A DNA stretch of 64,000 nucleotides from Solea solea (GCF_958295425.1 NC_081145.1:27802889-27866888); one strand, 5' to 3'. Counted from the stretch's first letter, positions 57,548 to 64,000 are shown. Made by a program: numbers and translations. Notes: generated from the sequence alone by a model not told the origin.

Positions 57548-60500
57548 GGCCTCACCTTGATCTCCCTCGGTCCCTCGGCCTCCCGCTGAAGTGGCCTTTC
57601 CCTCTGATAACGGAGCCTGAAAGTGCGTTTGAACATCAAAGCGTCTCAACCTTTCGCCGCTGAATGTCAAACGTCGCGTGTTTGCGACAAACGGCCGCGT
57701 CCGAACTCTACGTCACCGCCGCCGCGATCAATCGGACGCTGATGTTAAGGCATTTAAAGTGTCTCGAACTGTCCATCACCACAGAGACACACAGAGACTT
57801 TGTTGTCACTTGACTCGCGTTCACGAGTGTAAACGTGTCATTGTATCGAGTACACACACGTGTGTGTGTGTGTGTGTGTGTGTGTGATGGTGACAGCGTG
57901 ACAGCGTTTGTTCTTCATATTTAAAACGGCCTCCAGGGCCCGTTTTAAAAAGTCAAAAACGGAGACGAGAGTTTAAAGACGTGACGTTCTGTAAACTACA
58001 GACTCGTCTCCGTCGTCCTCGCAAACCAGCGCCGACTTCAAAAGGCGTCTCCTGCGTCTCCTGCGTCTCCTGCTGTCATTGTGTTCAAACTGTCGCTGAG
58101 ACGCTGGACTGGACTGACAGCGAGACGCAAACACTGACAGCCGCTCCGCCAGGACTCCATCGGCCGCGTTAATGACGATGATGGACATTGACTGAGACAA
58201 CGAGAGACAACGGAAAGTAAAGAATGAGTGTGAGTGAGGTCGACAGGATGCAGCTTTTATATTTTCATTCATTCATTTATTTTATTTAAAGTATCTCCTG
58301 GGATAAATGCTTTGTTCCATTTGCATCGCAAGTCGGAAGTGGGAGTGACTTCGCAGTCGAGTTGACCCGCGATGTCTTCAGAGTAGAGTGAACAGTTCTA
58401 TAGTGTGTCCCAAAAGAAGGACACACTGCGATTTTAGTCCGATTTTAGTCTTGTTTTAGTTTGATTTTTGTCCAGTTTTAGTCTGATTTTAGTCCAGTTT
58501 TAGTCTGATTTTAGTCTGATTTTAGTCTGATTTTAGTCCGATTTTAGTCCAGTTTTAGTCAGACTTAGTCAGCATTAAAAAATGTTGTGGAGTGAAAGTA
58601 CACAATTTATTTAGTGGAATAAAAGTAAAAGTTCCTCGACATATAATTAACAAAGTACAGTACAGATACAAGAAGTTTGTAATTAAGTACAATAACAAAG
58701 TATTTGTACTTTGTTAAAATACAACACTGAGTGGCAGCCATCTTGGAAGTCCAGGTCAAGGTTGCTGTGTTTGCTCTGATTTCCGACCCCAACTGGAAAT
58801 TGTGAACGAGACAGATGATCCTGTGTTGTTGTTGTTGTTGTTTTTGTTGTTGTTGTTGTTGTTCACAGGGTTACACACCTCTACACCTAGCGTCCATCCA
58901 CGGACACCAGCACGTCGTCCACGCCCTCGTCAACGACTACAGTGAGTCACAGAAAGCCATAGATCAAAGTTTTCTTGAACTTAAATACACTGATGTTACA
59001 GACCAAGACAAACAAGAAAGATGACCGTAACCATGGCCACAGGAAGTCGGCCATTTTGAATTTTGGTGCCCATTTGCACCCTACGCAAACGATCAAACTC
59101 GTCCGAGCGCGTTTGTTGTACTGACATAAAAAAAACACGCCAATTTGTAGTAGACACATCAAAGGTGAAAAGTTGTCGAAAGGTTTGGCGGATTCAAAAG
59201 GGCGTGGCCACGTCAACCCTCAACATTTTGGTGAATTTCGAGCATTCACTACGAAACAGGAAGTGCCCGATAACTTAGGCATACATTGAGTTCTACCTAA
59301 TTCCCCGAAACTTGCTGGGAAGATGTTTGAGACCAAGACGAACAAAAAAGTTGACTGTAACCATGGCCTCAACTCAACAGGAAGTCGGCCATTTTGAATT
59401 TTGGCGCCCATTTTTTTTAGATTTGCACCCTACATGAATGAGTGAATTCGTCCAAGCTAACCCCGCCAATTTGTACTAGACAGATCAAAAGTGAAAAGTT
59501 GTGGAAAGGTTTCGTGGATTCAAAAGGGCGTGGCCACGTCAACCCTCGACATTTTGTCGAATTTCGACCATTCGCCACAAAACAGGAAGTGCCCGATAAC
59601 TTCGCTGTACATTGACCATTCCTTTCGTATATAGACTGTATATAGATTTGATTCAGGGACGGTTGTTCATGTGTCCTCATAAACCTTTAAAACGTCGTCT
59701 TTTGCTGGGTTTTTATGGCACAATAATAAAGTAAACACCTGAACTGTCCCTTTAAAGCTGACACTCGCTCACCTCAATGAGATTCTCCTCTGTCACGCCT
59801 CAGAGACTCAGAGAGGCAGAGAGCGGCGATGCAGATCCACCAGACGTTATAACCACCCACGAGCTTGATTGACAGCCCACCTCCTCCTCCTCCTCCTCAG
59901 CAGGATGAAGAGAGGCGGGGAGTCACACTGCTGCTAATGAGGTTGACTCCAGCTTTAAACCATCGGGGCGGTTCATGGACTCATGATGATTCCTCCTCCT
60001 CCTCCTCCTCCTCCATATCTCAGACATATGGTCACAGAGGGAGGGGCCACTGTCACTGTGACACCACCTGTCAATCAAAATGTCTCCGGATGTTACGTTG
60101 ATCTGCTCATTTAAAAAAAAAAAACATGAGTTTAGATTATATAATAATAATCGTATGATACTATAAAGAAAGTCCCATTTCAGCCACTCAATAAATGACT
60201 CCTCTAATAAAATATGGAGCTGCGGAAGTCTACGACGTCTTAAAAAATAACTTTACAGCTTTATCTCACCACCGGACAGACGTTTATTAAAGCGCTCACT
60301 CTCCTGCACCAAAGCCCAGAGAGAAGATTTCTCAATGGGGTTTGGTGTGGGGAGGTTGAGACGTCTACAAATCATCATAAAAGTCTGTTTACAGTCAGAA
60401 AAGTCTGTTTTATAGTTAAATAAAGCAGTGAACACGTGGAAAGATGTTTTACCATGACCTTTCTCTCTTGTCTCCTCTCGCCACATGTTATCTGACATAA

Positions 60501-62011
60501 TTAGCCTCTCTCTCTCTCTCTCTGTCTCTGTCTCTGTCTCTCTCCCTCCCTCTCTCTCTCTCTCTCTCTGTCTCTGTCTCTGTCTCTCTGTCTCTGTCCT
60601 GGGAGGGATTTACACTCGTCCACCAGGTCTGCAGCAGGAAGCTGTGCTGCTAATGATCCACTCTGGTCCCTGTGAAGACGTTCAGGTGGAAAACACTGGA
60701 CTGTTCTGTTCTGCCCGCATGCTTTTTATGATTCTGTTTGGACTTTTGTCCTTCGGTCATCGGTTTTCTTTAACCATGGGGTTTTCCTGTTTTATTTTGA
60801 AGTGTTTCCTGTCCTGTCTTCGCCCCGCCTTCATGTGTTTCACCTGTGTTTGATGATGCTCCCCGGTGTCTTGGTAGAGGTTACTTTGTTTATCATTTTC
60901 CTCCGACATAGCGCTCATTTTTGAGCGGGTTAACGTGCATTAAACCTCTTGAAATTTTGTACGGATAGTGGTGTAGAACACGAACCTGTTCGTAGCCCCA
61001 GGACTCTATAGCGCCCCCCAGAAGTCGGGTCATGGTCAGACAAATGTAGTCGGATATGGACGACATTTGGTGAGTTTCTTTGGAGATTTTTGGAAAATAA
61101 TTTTTTGGGAATTTTTGACGCGAGAGAAAGTGGTAAAAAAAATTGCATTAAATACAAAATTTAAGATTTTTTTCTATCACGTCCAAGTCGCACATTAAAA
61201 ACACTAAAAACTAAAACTGCTAGTCTACGCTACTTGAACGAACCCGTCGCAGCACGTCTGAGCTAGCCGTGTCAACCTCGGTCCATGTGTTCTATACAAG
61301 TGAATGATTTAAAGTTTCTCTACGTCAAAGGGCGTGGCCTCAGCGCTGCGTCAATGACGCTAAAATTCCACTCTTGTTGCGTGGGGCGAGGGCCCTTTCA
61401 TGACCGTAACTTCTGTATTTCTGATCCTTGCGTTTTGAAGGTATTTAGTGTTTAGTAAAGACTGCGTTTGGTCCTCAGTATTTGACGTCACCAAAACTGC
61501 ATCTTCTTCTTGGTCTGACAGGAAGTTGTTGTGCCTCCTGCTGTCTGTGTTTTACTGTAATCTCATCTCATTCCTGCGTCGCTCTCTTTGTCGTCCTTAG
61601 ATGCTAAAACCAGCGTCAGAGATTATCATGGGAAGGCGGCGGTTCATTACTGGAGCGGCTGCTCCGACGTCTTCCACAGAGCGGAGACTCAGGAAGGTGA
61701 GCGGCCATGTTTTCTCTCGTTCCCCCTCCTCGTCTGCATCAGGAAATACTGAAGGAGCGCATAAGAGCTCGGTCCACAACAAACACACATTTCAGATCAA
61801 TGTTGACAGATTTGAATTCAGAGTTTCCCGTGTGTTTCCAGGTGGGAGGTTTTCTGGAGGACGTAGGACGCAGCGCAGCTCTCTGTCCTCTCTGTCCTCT
61901 CTGTCCTCTCTGTCCTCTCTGCTCATGTCTCACTCCCGCAGTCAGGGACCTTCAGGTTTGAGTTTCCCTGCTGCAGAGAGTGAGTATGTTCAGGGACCGC
62001 CTCCCATCTGA
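42199..62011 (+). CDS. Sosondowah (SOWAH) family ankyrin-repeat protein, ~15 exons including four 3-nt microexons
   Basis: Plus exons: 42194-42222 (ATG 42199, tentative), 42850-43099, 43549-43682, 48370-48558, 52091-52135, 53193-53315, 53395-53406, 53952-53954, 55002-55004, 55460-55546, 57173-57175, 57338-57340, 58869-58941, 61601-61696, 61842-62011. They join in frame to about 404 residues: an acidic N-terminal half, then DPLEKAWW, DFLT-G-Y-TALHWAAKQGRQE, VRS-H-G-GYTPLHLASIHGH and VRDYHGKAA, the SOWAH ankyrin signature. A Ser-rich tail with a LSS repeat ends PPPI. SOWAH proteins are poorly characterised; an adaptor role through ankyrin repeats is likely. The usual N-terminal winged-helix-like domain was not found. 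Mammalian SOWAH genes are, as I recall, intronless, so this intron density is striking. Confidence 0.8.
42850..43099 (+). CDS. SOWAH gene, exon 2
   Basis: Acceptor TTTGTCTGCAG. Encodes SNILTTGELRTMEEDLQDPP and an acidic, Gln/Ser-rich segment; ends TTTACAG before GTGTTT (phase 1, a weak donor). Low-complexity acidic N-terminal region without a known domain. Confidence 0.65.
43191..43441. mobile_element. MITE, common family, SOWAH intron
   Basis: CTCTCCCACACCAAACTCC left end; TCTATGGGCTTTGGTGCAAG right end. It lies between SOWAH exons 2 and 3. Confidence 0.85.
43549..43682 (+). CDS. SOWAH gene, exon 3
   Basis: Acceptor preceded by a poly-C tract (43533-43546). Phase 1 to 0; encodes GLPQDQDLTTAAANEDEA, ending MMGSK before GTGAGC. 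Confidence 0.65.
43683..45960. other. SOWAH intron 3, left part
   Basis: No exon. Complex sequence with GATCCAGCTGTGATTTAA and ATAATCATTCACGTC near 43810-43880, and TATGAATGCAAATGGGATTA (octamer) near 45096, look like candidate conserved elements. A 62-bp tandem repeat lies at about 44419-44580, and a dispersed repeat (GAAATGCTTAGAAAAGTCC) near 45370. Confidence 0.45.
44419..44580. repeat. 62-bp tandem repeat, ~2.6 copies
   Basis: Units beginning GTCCCTCTGTCTTCATGTCT, in a pyrimidine-rich stretch. The long open plus-strand frames here simply translate CT-rich repeats. Confidence 0.85.
45955..47306. repeat. 21-bp satellite, ~64 copies, telomere-like words
   Basis: Unit of 21 bp containing CCCTGAACTAAACTAAC followed by CTAA or TTAA. 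C and T variants alternate to give a 42-bp period, and blocks with an AATTTAACCCTGAACTAGAC variant recur, so there is higher-order structure. CTAACCCT resembles the vertebrate telomere word CCCTAA. It lies inside SOWAH intron 3. Confidence 0.95.
47307..48369. other. SOWAH intron 3, right part
   Basis: SINE fragment near 47465-47525 (TCCACTCTCACACTCAC), complex island at 47590-47850, and a left-truncated MITE at about 47995-48165 (CAGCAGTAGACCAGCAGCTC). No exon found before 48370. Confidence 0.5.
48370..48558 (+). CDS. SOWAH gene, exon 4
   Basis: Acceptor CGTGTGTTCCAG, donor GTGAGT, 63 codons, phase 0. Pro-rich PPPSPEPPERPGEP followed by DLLSLRSDSVSLASE. Confidence 0.75.
48680..48925. repeat. 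Diverged 'GTGTTAGCGCTGTGTTAGC' repeat
   Basis: Irregular 10-20-bp units GTGTTAGCGC/GCCGTGTTAGC just downstream of SOWAH exon 4, decaying to both sides. Confidence 0.8.
49110..49470. promoter_or_regulatory. Candidate conserved non-coding element, SOWAH intron
   Basis: Unique complex sequence with GTAATCATAATTCCCTTGAC, CTAAATGGCTTTTTCATTTC and TCAATTAATATGTTAATGCG: dense TAAT cores, no frame, no repeat. A plausible irx5-directed enhancer. Confidence 0.4.
49590..49671. mobile_element. MITE fragment
   Basis: Left end of the common family with CACAGCACACAGGAGTTGTT, broken off at CTGCTGCC, next to the array at 49780. Confidence 0.7.
49780..50335. repeat. ~58-bp minisatellite, nine copies
   Basis: Units combine a poly-T run, TTTACAAAAAAT, AACAAAAAGCTTAAACAAAT and TTACTTTTTTTGAAAAC. 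Copies differ mainly in homopolymer length. Confidence 0.9.
50385..50600. promoter_or_regulatory. Candidate conserved non-coding element, SOWAH intron
   Basis: Complex sequence with CTAAACGCCGCCAATTAGAT and CCTTTTGTTATGCTAATGG between two simple-repeat zones. Homeodomain and octamer-like cores; no coding frame. Confidence 0.35.
50601..52090. other. SOWAH intron 4, remainder
   Basis: Dispersed repeat at about 50710-50890 (GCTCGAACGAG and GGGTGCAAATC words), an island with GGCTTCATTAGATTTTTGTC near 51210, then AT-rich DNA. No exon seen. Confidence 0.45.
52091..52135 (+). CDS. SOWAH gene, exon 5 (45 nt)
   Basis: Acceptor GTTGCTGCAG, donor GTGAGC, phase 0. Encodes SEEDDTRSLTTSSVT. Confidence 0.65.
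52600..52850. promoter_or_regulatory. Candidate conserved non-coding element, SOWAH intron
   Basis: GAGTAATTAACATGGAGG, CGGGATTAATCGCTGC and AAACACCATTAATGGCATCG are closely spaced homeodomain-type cores in unique sequence. Confidence 0.4.
52874..53110. mobile_element. MITE, common family, SOWAH intron
   Basis: Left end ATCCCACACCAAAGGATTTT (slightly decayed); right end TATGGGCTTTGGTGTGGGGA. Ends only 80 bp before SOWAH exon 6. Confidence 0.85.
53193..53315 (+). CDS. SOWAH gene, exon 6
   Basis: Acceptor GTCTTCTTCCAG, donor GTACAG, 41 codons. Encodes LQLDPLEKAWWRSSALGN and LLAQEPSLVVKK, which align with the segment just before the first SOWAH ankyrin repeat. Confidence 0.85.
53395..53406 (+). 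CDS. SOWAH gene, 12-nt exon 7 (DFLT)
   Basis: Preceded by a TTCTTCTTC pyrimidine tract and GTCTTCAG; followed by GTGAGT. Encodes DFLT, matching the conserved DF(V/I)T that opens the first SOWAH ankyrin repeat. Confidence 0.8.
53575..53652. repeat. TA-rich microsatellite
   Basis: TATATGTACATATATA-type run inside the intron between the DFLT and first Gly microexons. Its minus-strand frame is only repeated IYIYIY. Confidence 0.9.
53952..53954 (+). CDS. SOWAH gene, 3-nt microexon (Gly)
   Basis: CTCATACAG, GGG, GTAAGT. One codon, phase 0. It supplies the invariant Gly after DFxT in the family motif DFxTG(F/Y)T. Confidence 0.65.
54345..54905. repeat. 'CAACTACAAAGAGACATAAA' minisatellite
   Basis: About 28 units of 18-21 bp (CAACTACAAAGAGACATAAA and CAACTACAAAGAAAGACAAA alternating) fill the intron between the Gly and Tyr microexons. 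Confidence 0.92.
55002..55004 (+). CDS. SOWAH gene, 3-nt microexon (Tyr)
   Basis: A pyrimidine-rich tract and ACGTCCAG, then TAT, then GTAAGT. Supplies the aromatic residue of DFxTG(F/Y)T, exactly what is missing before TALHWAAK. Confidence 0.65.
55037..55285. mobile_element. MITE, common family, SOWAH intron
   Basis: TAAAATCCATTGAGAAAACC left; TTCCTCTGTGGGGTTTGGTT right. Starts about 33 bp after the Tyr microexon. Confidence 0.8.
55460..55546 (+). CDS. SOWAH gene, ankyrin exon
   Basis: Acceptor TTTATTCAG, donor GTGAGT, 29 codons. TALHWAAKQGRQEVADM and ADVNVRS are the core of an ankyrin repeat with the SOWAH-type HWAAKxGRQE signature. The preceding intron end is a GT microsatellite. Confidence 0.9.
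55660..55960. repeat. 'AAAATTATGACTTTATTTTGT' minisatellite
   Basis: About 13 units of 19-21 bp in the intron after the first ankyrin exon. Confidence 0.9.
56110..56350. promoter_or_regulatory. Candidate conserved non-coding element, SOWAH intron
   Basis: GGAGAATTCAATTTAGCATC, CGCTAAGTGTTAATCTG, ACTTATTGGCTCCATAATGA and AATCGTTAAGGAGCTAATGA flank a (GAT)n run. Looks like a developmental enhancer interrupted by a microsatellite. Confidence 0.4.
56355..57172. other. SOWAH intron remainder
   Basis: GAGA/GACA simple repeat at about 56351-56460, a MITE end fragment near 56690-56735 (CACTGATTTTCTCCGTTTGG), and AT-rich DNA up to the strong pyrimidine tract before the His microexon. Confidence 0.5.
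57173..57175 (+). CDS. SOWAH gene, 3-nt microexon (His)
   Basis: The strongest acceptor of the four: a long pyrimidine tract ending CTTCTCCTGCAG, then CAT, then GTGAGT. Fills the variable position between VRS and GGYT (Ser in relatives I recall). Confidence 0.6.
57206..57259. repeat. (ATT)n microsatellite
   Basis: About 18 ATT triplets inside the 162-nt intron between the His and Gly microexons. Confidence 0.95.
57338..57340 (+). CDS. SOWAH gene, 3-nt microexon (Gly)
   Basis: GCTCTCTCTGAAG, GGG, GTAAGT. Supplies the first Gly of the family GGYTxLHLA motif. The intron from the previous microexon is only 162 nt and contains an (ATT)n run. Confidence 0.6.
57390..57486 (-). mobile_element. tRNA-derived SINE head
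   Basis: The minus strand reads GGTGGCTCAGTGGTGGGGCG (A-box-like) and GTGGGTTCAAATCCTGG (B-box-like). Related to the 17505 copy. Confidence 0.55.
57545..58260. other. SOWAH intron, CpG-rich unique sequence
   Basis: Unusually CpG rich (GTCAAACGTCGCGTGTTTGC, CACCGCCGCCGCGATCAATC), with a GT run at 57858-57883. No exon fits. Possibly regulatory or a CpG island. Confidence 0.35.
58430..58570. repeat. 'GATTTTAGTC' tandem repeat
   Basis: About twelve diverged 10-11-bp units (GATTTTAGTC, CAGTTTTAGTC). Confidence 0.9.
58869..58941 (+). CDS. SOWAH gene, second ankyrin exon
   Basis: Follows a GTTGTT microsatellite and TTCACAG. Encodes GYTPLHLASIHGHQHVVHAL to VNDY, donor GTGAGT in phase 1. Confidence 0.9.
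58960..59620. repeat. Dispersed repeat, 'GAAGTCGGCCATTTTGAATT' family, two units
   Basis: AGGAAGTCGGCCATTTTGAA occurs at about 59041 and 59380; TCGTCCGAGCGCGTTTGTTG and GGGCGTGGCCACGTCAACCC also recur. Better preserved than the 3290-3850 copy. It lies in the intron just after the second ankyrin exon. Confidence 0.8.
59760..60100. promoter_or_regulatory. Candidate conserved non-coding region, SOWAH intron
   Basis: CACCTCAATGAGATTCTCCT, CCACGAGCTTGATTGACAGC and CTGCTAATGAGGTTGACTCC lie between CCT-triplet runs (59880-59898 and 59993-60013). Complex and non-coding; conservation is inferred, not shown. Confidence 0.3.
60297..60360. mobile_element. TIR-only MITE derivative
   Basis: Only the two ends of the common MITE remain, back to back: CTCTCCTGCACCAAAGCCC and CTCAATGGGGTTTGGTGTGG, about 60 bp in all. 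A hairpin-like internal-deletion product. Confidence 0.75.
60361..61600. other. SOWAH intron, remainder
   Basis: CT/GTCTCT simple repeat at about 60508-60598 and a dispersed repeat at about 60940-61400 (GGGCGTGGCCTCAGCGC, GAAATTTTGTACGGATAG). No exon. Confidence 0.5.
61601..61696 (+). CDS. SOWAH gene, exon with VRDYHGK
   Basis: Acceptor TCGTCCTTAG. Continues in phase as AKTSVRDYHGKAAVHYW, where relatives carry VRDYSGKxA; donor GTGAGC, phase 1. Confidence 0.85.
61842..62011 (+). CDS. SOWAH gene, terminal exon
   Basis: Acceptor GTGTTTCCAG. Phase-compatible frame GRFSGGRRTQRSS, a repeated LSS (from a CTCTGTCCT minisatellite), then SHSRSQGPS and a stop after PPPI. The repeat-derived tail implies fast evolution of the C-terminus. 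Confidence 0.65.
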
Positions 62012-62131
62012 GGAAGAGGAACTGAACTTTCTCTGTCATGTTACTGCTGTTGCCTATAGCAACAAATCTGCAGCTGGACACAGGTTTTACAGTTGTTTGT
62101 TAGAGTTTTTGTCGCTTAGGAAACCGATAAC

Positions 62132-62325
62132 TCTCCCACACCAAAGTCCAGAGAGAAAATTGACATCACTGCACACAGGGAATTGTCAATCCACTGTTGC
62201 CTCTTCACGGAGTTTAAACGTGTATTTTGTGACGTTGGCATTTGAAAACCTTTAATCTGGATTTACTTACGTGACACAGAATGACCAAACAAGGCAGCTC
62301 CTGTGTCCACACGAGCTAAAAACCT
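62132..62325. mobile_element. MITE, common family, right end missing
   Basis: CTCTCCCACACCAAAGTCCA left end and body; it stops after CACACGAGCTAAAAACCTGA without the right terminal repeat. It lies just after the SOWAH stop codon and may fall in its 3' UTR. Confidence 0.75.
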
Positions 62326-62509
62326 GAATGTGTTTTTAATGAATTTGTTACTGTAGTTAAGAATATGACAAATGAATAAAACAATGTGAAGTGATTAAAA
62401 AAATAAACCAAAGTCTAATTCATTAATTAACATGACTTTGCTTTTCATCATTTCAAGATGTTACCGGTTTGGTTCAGACCTCAGTTTTTATGGATTTTTC
62501 AACTTCAGG

Positions 62510-62780
62510 ATTAAACCTAGAAACAGATTTTTGATTTAAGAATTAAACATAAAAACATTCATTTTTGATTTCAGGATTAAATCTTGAAATAGAGATTTTT
62601 AAATTCAGGATTAAACCTGGAAACAGATGTTTAAATTCAGGATTAAACCTGGAAACAGATGTTTAAATTCAGGATTAAACCTGGAAACAGATGTTTAACT
62701 TCAGGATTAAACCTGGAAACAGATGTTTAACTTCAGGATTAAACCTGGAAACAGATGTTTAACTTCAGGATTAAACCAGA
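62510..62780. repeat. 'TTCAGGATTAAACCTGGAAAC' minisatellite
   Basis: About eight units of 30-32 bp with GGATTAAACCTGGAAACAGA. Confidence 0.9.
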
Positions 62781-62929
62781 AACCAAAAGCAGAAACATTA
62801 ATTTCTTTTCTTTTTCTTTGGCGTTCAGACTTGGACTTGTTTTTTTACTTTTAGAAGAAGCTGTTTTGATGAGTGCGGTTATTGCGTCCATTACATTAGT
62901 AAATGTTTGACACAGTGAAACATGTTTTA

Positions 62930-63110
62930 CCTTCTCGTTCTCGCTCACACGCTCATTAACGTCTTCATTAACGTCTTCGCGCCATTGGCCGGATCAGAGC
63001 ATGAAGCTCGTTATCTGCTTTAATAAGGCGGCGCAGCGGCGTTTGTGTAACTGACGCGCAGGAAACCAGCGGAGAGTAAGAAACGCACACCACTCTTAAT
63101 GTGGTGTGCG
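62930..63110. promoter_or_regulatory. Candidate conserved non-coding element
   Basis: CGCTCATTAACGTCTTCATT, GTTATCTGCTTTAATAAGGC and CGCGCCATTGGCCGG in unique, CpG-containing sequence. No coding frame with splice support. Confidence 0.3.
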
Positions 63111-63282
63111 TCCATGTGTGACTAAAGATCATTGCACAGGCATCATGTGCTGCGTTCAAGTACAAATCTGATGATTCAGCACAATAAGGTGTAGAAATGT
63201 CAGTGACCACAGGAAGAAAAACTTCATTTTTGTTCACATTGTTCTTATTTGACTTCTCTTCTGTTGTGAAACTGTCACAATA

Positions 63283-63465
63283 GAAACTGATTTTAACATC
63301 ACAGAACACGGGAGTTGTTGATCCACTGCTGCTTCCGTCAATCACTTCAAATGTGTTGTTTTGTGACTTCTGTGTTTGAAATCCTTGGTTCACATCTATT
63401 TAAGTGGCACAAAGTTAAAAAACAAGGCAGCAGTAGACCTGCAGCACATGTTCTATGGGACTTTA
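63283..63465. mobile_element. MITE, common family, truncated ends
   Basis: Body words CACAGAACACGGGAGTTGTT, TGATCCACTGCTGCTTCC and AAGGCAGCAGTAGACC are present. Both terminal repeats are worn. Confidence 0.7.
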
Positions 63466-64000
63466 CAGACTAAATATCAGCAAATATATTCTTAATATAA
63501 TATTTCATAGACTGAAGCTAGTAATCATCTACCTTTTAGATTCTCAACACTTTTTTCCCCTTATGCGAAGTTTATATCTGTTAAATCTAAGGAAAACAAC
63601 TTTGAATTCAAAGGTATAAATGAATAATATTTGTAATAGTTTTAATTGACAGTTTGAGCAAATGTCTTCATGGGCAGAAATATCGCATCAGTTTATCAGA
63701 AATGTTGCACTTGATTCCACAGCTCACGTTTACGTTTCAGTGGCAGTGAGACGATCTGAGCGAGTTTGTCTCGTTGCCATGGAGATGTCGGGGCTCGGTG
63801 ACGTCGACCTCTTTGGTGAGGTCATCATTAGGCTCTGTGTGAAGAGCTTGTTTCCTTGTGGGGAAAACCTGGTGGCCTGTGCAACGCCACACCTCCACTC
63901 ATCAAACTGTCCCACACACCTGAAGGGAAATGACCCAGTGTCGTCCGTCTGTCCTGTGTCATGTGACAACAAAACGTTGACCTCTACTTGCCCCCCCAAC
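63466..64000. other. Gene-free right end
   Basis: AT-rich to about 63720, then more complex sequence (GTTGCCATGGAGATGTCGGG, GAGGTCATCATTAGGCTCTG). A minus-strand frame from the window edge has no recognised family and no clear splice sites. Confidence 0.35.

Overview
The window is chromosomal DNA from a vertebrate, almost certainly a spiny-rayed teleost fish. It carries intron-containing genes with GT-AG junctions, a fish-type NLR immune receptor (RING, FISNA-NACHT, LRR exons), an Iroquois homeobox gene, tRNA-derived SINEs, L2-type LINE fragments, hAT and MITE elements, and very many CA/GT microsatellites and minisatellites. All gene models were assembled by eye from reading frames, splice sites and phase; there is no transcript evidence here.

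Layout. (1) 1-13.4 kb: no protein-coding exon recognised. It holds microsatellites, a large 6.77-7.62 kb minisatellite, three arrays of an 'ATTCTGAGATTAAAGTC' repeat and a GC-rich, promoter-like island at about 11.25-11.64 kb. (2) 13.4-17.1 kb: a three-exon minus-strand gene for a 451-residue HARBI1-like protein. Both catalytic Asp positions are lost, so it looks like a domesticated Harbinger transposase. Three CRE-like repeats and a CCAAT box lie just upstream. (3) 17.1-22.5 kb: transposon debris, including an array of tRNA-like modules and two opposed L2-type LINE fragments. (4) 22.6-29.4 kb: a minus-strand NLR gene of at least six exons. LINE, SINE and exon-duplication debris sits in its first intron, and a 52-bp minisatellite has multiplied a splice-acceptor region. 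(5) 29.4-36.7 kb: a hAT remnant with target-site duplication, a perfect palindrome, a possible small coding exon at 32.75 kb and a CTCF-like site. (6) 36.7-39.5 kb: irx5, minus strand, three coding exons. (7) 42.2-62.0 kb: a plus-strand sosondowah (SOWAH) family ankyrin-repeat gene, head to head with irx5 and cut into about 15 small exons. Its introns are filled with satellites, MITEs and conserved-looking non-coding islands.

The strongest observation is in the SOWAH gene. The conserved ankyrin core is rebuilt only if a 12-nt exon and four single-codon (3-nt) exons are used: GGG and TAT between the first two ankyrin pieces, CAT and GGG between the next two. Each has AG before it and GTAAGT or GTGAGT after it, all are phase 0, and three of the four restore family-consensus residues. 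irx5 and the SOWAH gene probably share one regulatory neighbourhood, with SOWAH introns hosting candidate irx5 enhancers. The NLR and HARBI1-like genes appear unrelated to it. A MITE family of about 245 bp, with ends reading CTCTCCCACACCAAAGTCC, occurs in at least 15 full or partial copies.
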